Below are positions 54,806 to 64,000 of a DNA stretch of 64,000 nt, one piece after another. Origin of the DNA: Haematobia irritans (taxonomy: Eukaryota; Arthropoda; Insecta; Diptera; Muscidae). The notes under the pieces were generated by a model. The model did not search any database and was not told the origin of the DNA. It saw nothing but the letters and a program-made list of their open reading frames with translations. The DNA lies in contig NC_134398.1 in NCBI RefSeq assembly GCF_050003625.1, positions 65,666,891 through 65,730,890 of the forward strand. Direction: 5' to 3'. How positions within the stretch are numbered: position 1 is the first letter of the stretch; each line of letters begins with the position of its first letter. The position numbers and the translations under genes are program-made.

Positions 54806-55392
54806 GCGAAGCCGTGAATGAAATTTAAACGAAATCTCGTGAATGTGCGTGAACGGGACTAAACAGAAATGTGTGGCGCGTGAGCGTGAGTAAAAATCAA
54901 ATTGTGTTCGTTATTGTGAGTGAGTAAAATTTCTCCGAAATCAAAAATCCATTTCCACGATCCAACTCACGCTCAAGATAAAATTCATGTTCACTATAAA
55001 ATTCACACTCACGGTAAAACAGAGACACAAAAAGATACAATCACGAACAAATTCACGTTCACGATTAAATTCAAGCTCACCGATTTTAATCACCTTTACT
55101 TATTTAATTACGCTTAAGATTTCAATAGCGTAAGTCACGAGAAATTTCGTAAATTATGAGAATTTTATTGAGCCACGAAAATTGTCGTGTTCCGAAAATA
55201 TTCGTGACTCACGAGATTTGTCGTGAATCGTGCGAAAGCGTGAGGCATAAACGTTGTTCATGTGTGAGCGTGCACGAGTATGACTTTTCATTTCGTGAGC
55301 GTGAATTCCTAACCACATGGCGTGCGTGAGTACAAATATTTTTTCGTAATTGTGTTTGAGCGTAATTGAAATTCCACTCACGCGCGCATCTA
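54806..55392. repeat. CGTGA-motif dispersed repeat (copy 2)
   Basis: Same word set and order as 45559-46107 (AATTTAAACGAAATCTCGTG, GGGACTAAACAGAAATGTG, TTCACGTTCACGATTAAATT). Open frames on both strands inside are read-through of the motif. Confidence 0.75.
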
Positions 55393-55537
55393 AGTATATA
55401 TTTACTGTAAAATAACAAAAACCTTAACATAAAATCCAATAAAGCGTAATACGTCTATCATTACAAAACAAACTAGTTTGTAGTCACAATTGACCAAAGT
55501 TGCCTATAGGCAACATTCTCTACCGCCTAAACGAATG
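55393..55537. other. Short stretch with GTTGCCTATAGGCAAC palindrome
   Basis: A perfect 16-bp palindrome lies at 55499-55514. Nothing else recognised. Confidence 0.4.
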
Positions 55538-55604
55538 GACATGGCGACCCGAAATTTTTGGCTAGACGCTTCTTAGCGTCTAGCGATACGTATAAAAATT
55601 CGGG
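55538..55604 (+). repeat. Strong hairpin with GCTAGACGC stem
   Basis: GCTAGACGC and GCGTCTAGC (55561-55584) form a perfect 9-bp stem with a 6-nt loop TTCTTA. Outside it, CCCGAAATTTTT and AAAAATTCGGG can extend the pairing. Could be a transposon subterminal hairpin; an RNA role is unproven. Confidence 0.6.
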
Positions 55605-55815
55605 AGTCGAAAGGGTTAATATTCCTTGATACAACCCAGCAAAAAATACTTCAACAGTAAGAGTTTAGTTGCGCTTTTTGATATACAATAAAGTAGGCAG
55701 TGCATACACACTGTTTGAGTCGGTGGCAATAACGTAAACGAGTAATCAAACAAGTTTATGATCATTCGTTTACGTTATTGCAACCAATTCATGCAGTATA
55801 GATGCATGAAAGGTA

Positions 55816-56240
55816 CACTAATAGAAAAAGTTTCGTTATATTAACGAAATGTGTCGTTAAAAGTCAGCAAATGAAACAAATTCGTTAATACAACGAAATT
55901 TTTCGTTATTAAAACGATTTTTCTGTAAATCAACGTAACGTTACGTACTATTAACGAATATTTTCATTCTATTTATGAAATTGTTTCGTTATATCACTGA
56001 AAATTTTTCGTTGGCTGAATTTTAATGAAATTTTCTTTGTGTGTAGTGCTGTTTTCCTTCACGCAACAATGCTTTACTCAAGATTATATATCACTTCTGA
56101 GCAATATTGCTATTAAAATGAGCAATTATATCAGCGCTATGTAGAAGCTGCTCTAAATCGGGACATCACCCACAAAAAGCGTTGATTCGGTTAATACAAC
56201 GTAGGAATTCATCGTATTAACGAAACGTTTTCTACCAGTG
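55816..56240. mobile_element. MITE, CACTAATAGAAAAAGTTTCGTTA ends, TA-flanked
   Basis: 425 bp, left CACTAATAGAAAAAGTTTCG, right CGAAACGTTTTCTACCAGTG, TA at 55814-55815 and 56241-56242. The interior repeats TTCGTTA/TAACGAA words. Confidence 0.85.
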
Positions 56241-57148
56241 TACGTAGTTCACGATAGGCGCATTTGGATTGGTAACATTTACAAATTTTCTGAAATTCTG
56301 AAATATTTTTGTCATTTTGTGAAGATAATTTTTTCAGTGTAGCTAAAAAAGTGCTTGGTTTCGATAAAGTTACTTGCCTACGATAAATACAAACTTTGTA
56401 AAAATCGTCGCAGAAGCGATGATTTTTACATGTGGTGTCCACCATTACAATTGCCGTTGCGATGAATTTGCATCACTTCTTAATGAGTGATCCAATTTCA
56501 GTGTTTTGCATCACTTAAGGTGTCATCCGAATTCAGTGTTTGGATGTGAAGTAAAAAATTCTGTGATATTTTGCAAAGTAAATAATTTTTATATCATTTT
56601 ATGAGTTTTAGTGCATTCTAACGCTTGTTTTGAAAATTCGCGATTTTTTTAGGGTTGATTTGGGTTTTTTTTCGACAAAATGTAAATAAGTTTTAACAAT
56701 TCTTACTATGTTTTTAACTTCACACATGTTAACACTTCATATGCAATTGTTTTGAAATTGGTTTTTGTATAATTTTTTGGTATGGATATTATTTAGTATT
56801 AAAATAATAAAAAAAACTGAATTAAGATATTTTTCCTGTGTTGTAAAAATAATAAACATCTTTATTTTTGCTACATAGAAACTTCCATTTTTTTGGTGGG
56901 ATGTTTTATTTGCGGGTAATTTCAACTTGGATATCATAACAATAACAACAACAATATATAATAATTTATTGTATACTAAAATTAATAACTTTTGGATTTG
57001 GATATTTTAGATAATTTTCCATTCAATCAATTGTTTTCGTATTTGACTCAATAAAAATAGTATTTGATATAATTGTTTCACTCAATTATACCAATAAGCG
57101 AGTTTTATTTTGCTTCAGTTTTCCTGTATGGTGGAGGATATGCAAAAA
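56241..57148. other. Non-coding DNA with a repeat shared with 31130-31450
   Basis: GATGAATTTGCATCACTTCT, AATTCAGTGTTTGGATGTGA and GCATTCTAACGCTTGTTTTG at 56460-56640 match 31240-31400. No gene. Confidence 0.5.
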
Positions 57149-57642
57149 CACGGACGAAAAAGACTGTTTTTCATAAGTTTGGGTGTAAAAATTATATGTT
57201 TGGAAATCAAATTTTTTAACACAATATTTTTAAGTGCTAGCATATAATGTTCATAAACTAGCATAACATGTTTGGGACATATATGTTAATATGTTAGAAC
57301 ATATTATGTTTGGGACATACATTTTTTCTAAATATAATATGCTTAGATGCAAACATATATTAATTTAGAAATAGCCTATAAACATATATGTGTTTAGAAA
57401 GAGAGACCTAGAGAGTATGCTGCAAGTAAAATAATGGATGTAACCAATTGGCTCCTTAAAAATATATCCACACAAAAAAATTTCATTAACATTTTGTTCT
57501 ACCAATGTATGCCCTAAGGTGAAACATAATATGTTTGAACAATACAAAGAATATTTTGTTTGGACCAATCCTGAAATTAAATATGCTTGAAGTAAAATGT
57601 GTTTGGGGTATATGTTACAGAAGCGATTTTTTTTTGAGGGTG
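57149..57642 (+). mobile_element. CACGGACGAAAAA MITE, uninterrupted copy E (494 bp)
   Basis: Left CACGGACGAAAAAGACTG, right GCGATTTTTTTTTGAGGGTG. This intact copy is the reference for the interrupted copies A and B. Confidence 0.85.
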
Positions 57643-58738
57643 CATAGGAATTGTTTTGTTTTTCTAATTTTTGGAGCTCTTCGCCAAAGTAAATGGCAAC
57701 ACTGTGTATGGTACAAGAAAAATGTATGTCGCACGAGTATGCTGCGATTTTAAGCATTTCGAGATCTCCATTAGTAATCCATCATTATCTCATTGGGACG
57801 TATGAGTGCTATTTGTTACATGTTTCTCTAAGATTTTTTGCTTTAGATTTTATCGCACAAAAAAAAAATCTTGTAAGAACCCATACCCAATAACAGGAAA
57901 AGGAGGTAGGTAACATCAACAAAATTCAAACATCTCTGGCTGACACCTCAAACATAAGCACGCAACATGAATGCAACACGCCTCTTCAACTGACAGCGTC
58001 CTGACAGTTTTGTTGTTCACGCGAGTAATTCATTTTGTGTCATGTGAAGCACAAGAAAGAAACAAATGAACGGCAGCAGTCAGGCAACATTGACGTCGTC
58101 ACTATAAAGAAAACAACAACAGCAGCAGCAACCAACACCACCGCCAACATTAACAATGCCAGGATCAAAATTGCGAAGGCAAACAATGCCAAAAGCGGCG
58201 TAATATTCATACCTTTGCATTCAAGTCATCGCATCTCATCCATCTAGAATACCTCCCCTCTTCCTACCAACCATACATTCAACTGTCTTGTCAAGAATGG
58301 GTTTTGTATATACCAGTGTGACTATTGTTGTATGTGTGTGTGTTAGTGAGCAAATGAAAGTGGGACTTACTGGCTCAATGCGTTGCTGGCTCATTCACTT
58401 CGCTTACACAATTTGCAAAATTTCCTTGTTGTCTTTTTGTTCGAATTTCGCTCCTTGTTCGTTCGTTGATGGTTGGTTCCCTCTGCTCCTGTCTGTCACC
58501 TCAATGCCAACATGTTGACATGTGAGATGTGACAAGTGACAGTGAAGTTGCTTGATGGGATTTGTTTAGTGTGCTTCCCTGCGCATACAAAATATGGTGC
58601 CATCGGGGTCTCAATGTACAGTGGAATTTAGCAAAACTCTAAGCTATATTATGATTAAAATACGCTTGTTTGACACATCTTTGTGCCAAAAACAAATCTT
58701 TACACAATTTCATGATAGTCAAAATACGATCTAGGATT
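57643..58738. other. Single-copy-like, GC-richer DNA
   Basis: A CAACAACAGCAGCAGCAACC run at 58103-58128 and many CA-rich words. Frames at 58035 and 58288 show no domain. Likely host intronic DNA; I cannot support an exon. Confidence 0.45.
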
Positions 58739-58748
58739 TCGAAACAAC

Positions 58749-59330
58749 GTGGTACACTGGTTAGAATGGCCGCTTTACATACAAAGGTTTGATTGGCTGG
58801 TATTGCAAATGGCTCAAAGTCAAACAATTGCGAATACATTGCCACAAAAGCCATCATCTCCAAATGAGCCAACACAAGACTTTCCAGCAGCTAATATCAG
58901 GAACCCACAACAGGAGAGGAGAGCATCAGATGCAAGGGTGCCGTCAGCAATCCAAAATCAGCCGGGGCTTGGCCCACTACCACAAGTGGAAGAATTTGAA
59001 GCGGTTGGATATACAGCCCAGCAATATCCCCAAAGCTACAGTGTACGAGTACAAAATCAAATAACACCTCTCCAGACGATTCCAAATGCAGCACACTTCC
59101 CACATGTTCCAGCTTCGTCATCTTCACGAAATACCAGAAAAGTGGGCATTGAAAAGTGGAGGTCCAAGTTCGATGCCTGCGATGATGAGAAATTATAAGT
59201 CAAGTTTCCACAACTTTTGGATGGTCCAGCTGAAGACTGGTAGTAGATGCAGAGACGTCTGGGCGAGTGCACAGCAGAGAATGGCTGCGATCTACCGCAA
59301 TCGACCAGTGCATTTAGTAAACACCCATAT
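58749..59330 (+). pseudogene. gag-like relic of an LTR retrotransposon (unit 1)
   Basis: An open frame of 149 codons (58749-59198) is rich in Pro, Gln and Ser (PQKPSSPNEPTQDFPAANI, GLGPLPQVEEFEAVGYTAQQ) and ends SSSRNTRKVGIEKWRSKFDA; an adjacent frame continues as PQLLDGPAEDW. Basic linker plus KW-x-FD and LLxGPAEDW is the capsid start of many insect Gag proteins. Family assignment is tentative. Broken by stops soon after 59230. Confidence 0.45.
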
Positions 59331-59970
59331 TTGCAATTTTAAAATACCAATTGGTAAAAAAAATCAACCACCAATATCCAATGTAACCGAGCGTTGTTAC
59401 GACGTCGATTGGTTTAAGATTGCAAGACACTGCATACGAACATTGTTATATACTATTAGTGGTGTTTTTATTCTCGCATTTGTATCAATGTAAAAGATCG
59501 CATGGTAATTGGTGTCTTACTCACTGCCACCAACATTTTGTGGGTAAGATTGCAATGCGAAAAACAGCCACCGGTTACAGTTCTCTGGTGCACATCTGTG
59601 AGGACCTTACCGAAGCATTCCTGTCGCAATTCAGAAAGTTTGTGAGTGATTTGTATGTGCAGAGTGTTTTTTTTACGACTTCACCACCAACAGCGAGAAC
59701 CTATGAATGGCATTACTTTAATAGAAATGATGAAAAATAATAATAACCTACCTGGGCATCACTAGTTTTCCCAATCCGAGTGTATGGCTTCAACATATCA
59801 GAGAAGAGTGTCGAAATGCAGAACAGATAGTGGCAAACCAGCGACAGGTAATTTCATGCCAGATTTTGATGTGGAGCAAATTCGGCGGGCTAACTATGAC
59901 TGCTGAAATTGCAAAGAAAAAGACAAAGATTTTATTGACTGCCTTTCGACCACCCGAAATTTTTTTGCCA
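59331..59970. other. Spacer between the two gag-like units
   Basis: Frames 59420-59740 and 59086-59493 show no clear motif, though CAGTTCTCTGGTGCACATC to AGCATTCCTGTCGC could be further eroded gag. Confidence 0.3.
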
Positions 59971-60072
59971 CAAAATCAGCAGGAGCTTGGCCCACTACCA
60001 CAAGTGGAAGAATTTGGAGCGGTTGGATACACAGCCCAGCTACAGTGAACGAGTACAAAATCCGATGGATGG
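59971..60072 (+). repeat. Second copy of the gag-like segment
   Basis: GCTTGGCCCACTACCACAAG and GCGGTTGGATACACAGCCCA repeat 58970-59060 with few changes, about 1.0 kb downstream in the same orientation. Confidence 0.8.
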
Positions 60073-62155
60073 GAATGTTGGGAGTATGGCGAATGGAGGC
60101 GTCCGTCATGGAGAAATGGATGGAAAGATGATTCGTAATTTGGACGCGAAAGAGTGAGGTTATGATCATGGATTGATTGAAGAAAAGTGCAGTTGTTTTT
60201 GGATAGTCTGAAGGTTTTCAAAATCATTGTTCTGAAGTTGGATAACACTAAAACACAAGCGAGAGGACATTTAATGCGAATGTAAATTAATGTCCATGTT
60301 GGGTACTGAATTGTATTTGAATTTGAAAAAGACAAATTTAAAGTAATTGCAATTAAATACGAACTACAAACATCTTAATTGTGCTACGAAAGTTGGTTCT
60401 TTGGAGGCAAATTTAAATGAAAAGAATTTAAAACCAAACTTAAACCCTAAAAAATAAAATAAACTGAAACGAGAAAGAAAGACATCAGTGAAAAACAACC
60501 GAAACAAACTTTAACTAAACTGAAAAATTCACTTGTAATTATTGCTATCACAATATGATACCTCGTAGATAAATTCGAACGTCACTCTTTGTTCCACTGT
60601 TCTCAAAGAATTGAGCGAAAATAAGCACACTTCCAACAAACGGTAGCTATGGAAAGAGCAGAGAAAATGACAACAGCAGCAGCAACATATCAAGAGTTCC
60701 TTCAAAATGAACACCACCACCAGCATATCTACAAACAGGGCCAAAATCTGCATACGAACGAATACTTTCATCAAATGAACAATATCGCGTCAGCGTGACA
60801 ACAATATCAACGCTCACAGCACCAACTAAAACGACAGTGACATCAACATCAGGCATCACAAGCCACCAGGCATCAAAAGACAACAGCACACATCACACTT
60901 TAAATATTCATGCCCATATTCAGCAGCTCCCTGCATTATTCAGCGAGCCCAGCTCAAATGATGATGGCTGTTCCATCTAAGAGCCAAGCGAGTGGCTGTG
61001 AGTCCCATCCATCCTATCAGTGTGCATTAATATTTGGAATATTCAGTCCATCATTCATTTTGCAGGATGTAAATGACGCGCGAGGAAATACATTTCGCTT
61101 GAATAACACTGAGTATTTTATTATAGGTGTTCTGACATTTTCATGTAGTATGACATCTTTCCTGCTCCCCCCCACTATCCTATTTCCATACGTGCGAATG
61201 TGGTTTAGCAATGTAATTAAATATTCGTATGTGGTATATTATATGCACAAAAAGGGGCAAAATCAATTCTCCATGCTTTATTTTTTTATGATTTTCGTCA
61301 GTAGTGTGCACGGTGATCAAGGAATGTCTCCAACATACATATAATGGCTATGGAGTTTATTAATGAGTACGATTCGAAAATATTGTGCAGACTTACTTCG
61401 TGATATTGTAACGAATAAAGTTAAGGTTGTTTTTTTATCAAGACACAAATCTTCGGAAATTTTTTAAATTTCAACTCAAATTTCGCAAAATTTAAACAAA
61501 TATCTTCTGCATTTGTTTTACTAAAATATAACCAAATGTTTTTGATTTGTTTTTTATATTTTGACTGTTAAACTTTTGGAATTTAAACCTCAAAGCTATA
61601 CCTAAAATATTCAAAGGACGTTTTTTGGCTATTTCTGATGAACAGCAACAAAAAAGGTGTATACGTGAAAGCCTCATGGGAGTAGGTCATCTGTGAGAGG
61701 AGAAATCAAAAGAGGAGAAATTAAGTGTCCTTGTTGGAACACATTACACATACCTTTTCTTCCAAACTTTGAAATAAGTGATGAGTCCTATTTCAGGTGA
61801 AAGCACCACATTCAGTTTCCGTAAAAATACCTATTATAGACACTTTTAGTTATTACCGTTGAACCCACCCGATTATTTTCTTCTGTTGAACCAACTTGAT
61901 TGTTTCAAAATCATTAACAGATTGCTTAAGTTAACATTTTCCAAGCCCGCCGGTAATCTAATGTTATATGCCCCTAAAATTCATTTAAGACACACAAAAT
62001 GCAGGAAACTCACACAAGATGTGTGTGACTGCAACGCATGCAGTAGTTATTATAGTACACGTCAATGGGTTTTGCAAACCCGCCAGGCTGCGGCCTGTCA
62101 CTACAGATATCAGGCGTGATATCTGTTGTCTTGAAAATTTTAATATACATATCTA
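60073..62155. other. Single-copy-like DNA, no gene recognised
   Basis: 60660-60900 is rich in CAACA/CAGCA words. The frame at 60910-61344 (144 codons) has hydrophobic stretches but no start context, splice site or family match. 61430-62150 is AT-rich without repeats. Likely host intronic or intergenic. Confidence 0.45.
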
Positions 62156-62444
62156 CACACAAAAAATTTTTTTCTGAATCAATCACGAAATTAATTGATC
62201 CAATTAATTTTTTAATTGAAATGTCTTCAATCACAGAAATGATAGTATCAATTAAAAAATTAATTGACAGTCAATTAAAAAATTAATTGATCCAATTAAA
62301 AAATTAATTGATACTATTAATTTGTGTGATTGATTTTTATTTCAATTAAAAATTTTGTTGATTCAATTAAATTTTTAATTGAATATTTTTTAAAACTCAA
62401 TTAAGATTTTAATTGGAAAAATTTTCTTGAAATTTTTTTCTGTG
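62156..62444. mobile_element. MITE, CACACAAAAAATTT family, best-preserved copy
   Basis: 289 bp, left CACACAAAAAATTTTTTTCT, right AAATTTTTTTCTGTG, TA at 62154-62155 and 62445-62446. The interior is a run of AATTGATCCAATTAA-type words in both orientations. Confidence 0.85.
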
Positions 62445-62501
62445 TAGTGTGCATTTCAGCCTTCTCGCGCAGTAGCCGGATGCATACCAACATATTGTAC
62501 A

Positions 62502-62726
62502 TTGAAAGAAGAGTTTTCTTTTCTGAGGAACGAAATTTCAGGCAAGCAAAGTTTTCTTTTGATGTTAAAAAATTCCTTTTAAAAACAAATAAAATAGATT
62601 ACAGACAATCGTTGTATCATTTATCATAAATTCGAGTTTATCTGCTCTACAAAAAATACGTTATAAGAAACGGGCATTTCGTTTATCTAAATTTCCGTTC
62701 CTGAGGAAATTATTTTTCTTTGGGTT
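62502..62726. mobile_element. Fold-back element, CCCAAAGAAA family
   Basis: Left AAAGAAGAGTTTTCTTTTCT and GGAACGAAATTTCAGGCAAG pair imperfectly with right TTATCTAAATTTCCGTTCC and AATTATTTTTCTTTGGG over about 45 bp. Fragments occur at 8838-8935 and 27886-27960. Confidence 0.6.
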
Positions 62727-62744
62727 TAGTTACTCAGGAATATG

Positions 62745-63487
62745 TAAGGTAGAAACTAAATGTGCTTTTCAACAATGTATGTAGATATGTCTATGGACTA
62801 AGAAGACGTGATCATATATCGTCCCACGCTCTCAGATTGTATGGGATTCCTTTTAATAGTCTACTTAAAACTAGGGCGCTTACGTTCCTGCACAAAATTA
62901 TTTATCTGAAAACTCCATTATACTTGTATGAGAGACTAAACTTTTCTAGATCCAATCGTGGGAACATATTAATTCCTTTACGATTTCGTACTCGTGTGTC
63001 GGAGTGGCAATTTTTTATTAACACATCACGTCTCTGGAACCAACTACCTCATTCTGTTCAGAATATCAGCAATATCTTTCAATTCAAACGCGAAATACAA
63101 AATGGTTTGTAATGGTCAGGAGTAATATATTTTCAAAGTATTTAAATTTCAATTTAATCTAAGTTAATATAATTAATATAATTAGAATTAAAGTGTTTTA
63201 TTTATTTTCTTTTTATTTTTATTTTTTTTTTTATTTTCTTTTGGTTTTTATCAAACTAAAACTAAATTTTGTTTTACAAGTTTATAATTTTTTCTTCTTT
63301 GTTGTTTCAATGTATGATGGATACTCAAGTAGTTCTAATTTTTTTTAGCGTTTATTTTGTTTTTATATATGTAATTTTTTATGCTTTATATACCTTTTTA
63401 CTAATGTGCGTTTGTACTCCTACACTGTAATTATAAGATTCAAATCTTGTTGTGTAGGATAATATGTGAAATAAATAAATAAATAAA
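62745..63487 (+). mobile_element. 5'-truncated LINE: RT C-terminus, 3' UTR and AAAT tail
   Basis: A frame ending at 63112 reads VCRYVYGLRRRDHIS, LYGIPFNSLLKTRALTFLHK, FRTRVSEWQFFINTSRLWNQ and LPHSVQNISNIFQFKREI, the typical C-terminal domain of a non-LTR ORF2 outside the RT core. About 360 bp of AT-rich 3' UTR follows, then an (AAAT)n tail at 63469-63487. It is a different lineage from the LINE at 22731-26730. Confidence 0.8.
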
Positions 63488-63513
63488 GAGATCCAAGCCT
63501 GGTGCTCATCCTG

Positions 63514-64000
63514 CACTGAAAAAAAGCATGCCCACTTCCAAAGACTTTGTCTTTACTTTAAACATTTTGGTATTGATTCCGAGCCAAAGAAGCGGAGAAT
63601 ACAAGTAATGATACTTTTAAGACACAATTCTCTTTTAAATTTGGGTTTTGTTTACTTACTTCTAGGAAGCAAATTTTAATTTTTCGTTTGTTCAGCTTTT
63701 TTTTCTTCATATGCTATTAAAGTTCTAAAAAAACGTGTTAACGACAACTATATTTTCCAAATTCAGACTCGACTTCTAATAGAAAATATGCTATGTTTCA
63801 AGTAAAAAACCTCTTTAAAATAAAGTGTTGAAAAACGTGTCCTATATTTGAACGATTTTGTGCTTTGTAGTCAAGATGCAAAAAGACAACAAATTTAGAG
63901 ACAATTTCATTATCTTTAAAGAATTTTTCTGAATTATTAAAGTCAAATTGACCTTAGCCCATAAAGTTTTTCTTTCATGTTATGATACCCATTTTGAAGT
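63514..64000. mobile_element. MITE, CACTGAAAAAAA family (copy 3, cut by window end)
   Basis: CACTGAAAAAAAGCATGCCC onward matches 3084-3570 with scattered differences. The right end lies outside the window. Confidence 0.9.

Larger units (their letters stand above)
54512..55615. mobile_element. Possible piggyBac-type MITE with CCC...GGG ends and TTAA flanks
   Basis: TTAA (54508-54511) then CCCTTCCTTGCATGG; right side TCGAAAGGG then TTAA (55616-55619). Only CCCTT is shared between the ends, so the call is tentative. Inside are a SINE 3' fragment and a CGTGA repeat. Confidence 0.35.

Noticed and set aside
55154..55439. Two overlapping frames with His/Arg/Ser-rich products
   Set aside because: Read-through of the CGTGA-motif repeat.
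60910..61344. 144-codon frame with hydrophobic segments
   Set aside because: No family motif, no splice or start context, and composition like the surrounding non-coding DNA. Left open but not called.
6512..62444. AATTGATT-rich segments as a CRISPR array or satellite
   Set aside because: The words are degenerate, in both orientations, with no constant spacer length, and copies end in inverted repeats with TA flanks, so they are MITEs.

Overview
The window looks like repeat-packed non-coding DNA from a calyptrate (muscid-type) fly. It is AT-rich and full of dispersed and tandem repeats that I recognise from such genomes: minisatellites of a unit like TTTTCTATAGAAATAAAATT, 153-bp arrays around GGTTTATATGGGGGCTATA, a tRNA-derived SINE of about 350 bp, and many short inverted-repeat elements. 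I found no confirmable host gene, no rRNA or functional tRNA gene and no CRISPR. The one host-like signal is a possible 66-bp exon at 16259-16324. The exact species is an inference.

Layout. 1-4045: 153-bp repeat arrays interrupted by three inverted-repeat elements. 4046-10358: mostly anonymous AT-rich DNA with MITE-like elements. 10379-12290: a complete DINE-1/mini-me-like element built of a hairpin leader, a minisatellite, a 153-bp array and a GACG microsatellite, flanked by 20-bp direct repeats. 13162-15869 (minus): a DNA-transposon gene pair, a tnp2/DUF4218-like (CACTA-type) transposase broken by one frameshift, followed by an apparently intact four-exon DUF4806-like gene. 17973-26810: one MITE of about 480 bp that received a nearly intact CsRn1-type Ty3/Gypsy retrotransposon (18069-22422) and a decayed 4-kb PHD-ORF1 non-LTR retrotransposon (22731-26730). 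27427-29359: a SINE and another copy of the same MITE with a mariner-like deletion derivative inside it. 30228-39113: more MITEs, a second and a third DINE-like element (one carrying a SINE), and relics of LTR and non-LTR elements. 41351-45350: a LINE tail, a MITE with a 97-bp perfect palindrome, and a 1.74-kb Helitron inside a tandem-repeat family. 45559-57642: CGTGA-motif repeats, a fourth DINE-like element with nested MITEs and a second mariner-like derivative, and several TA-flanked MITEs. 57650-61500: the least repetitive part, with duplicated gag-like relics. 62156-64000: two MITEs, a LINE 3' end with its tail, and the start of a MITE cut by the window edge.

How the parts relate. Most of the window can be read as a nested insertion history. 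Several empty sites are preserved in sister copies inside the same window, so target-site duplications can be read directly: TA for the mariner-like elements and many MITEs, CATA for the Gypsy element, 11 bp for the SINE, 13 bp for a short LINE tail, and A/T for the Helitron. The most unusual locus is the transposase plus DUF4806 gene pair. The DUF4806 partner keeps an open spliced frame while the transposase is frameshifted.
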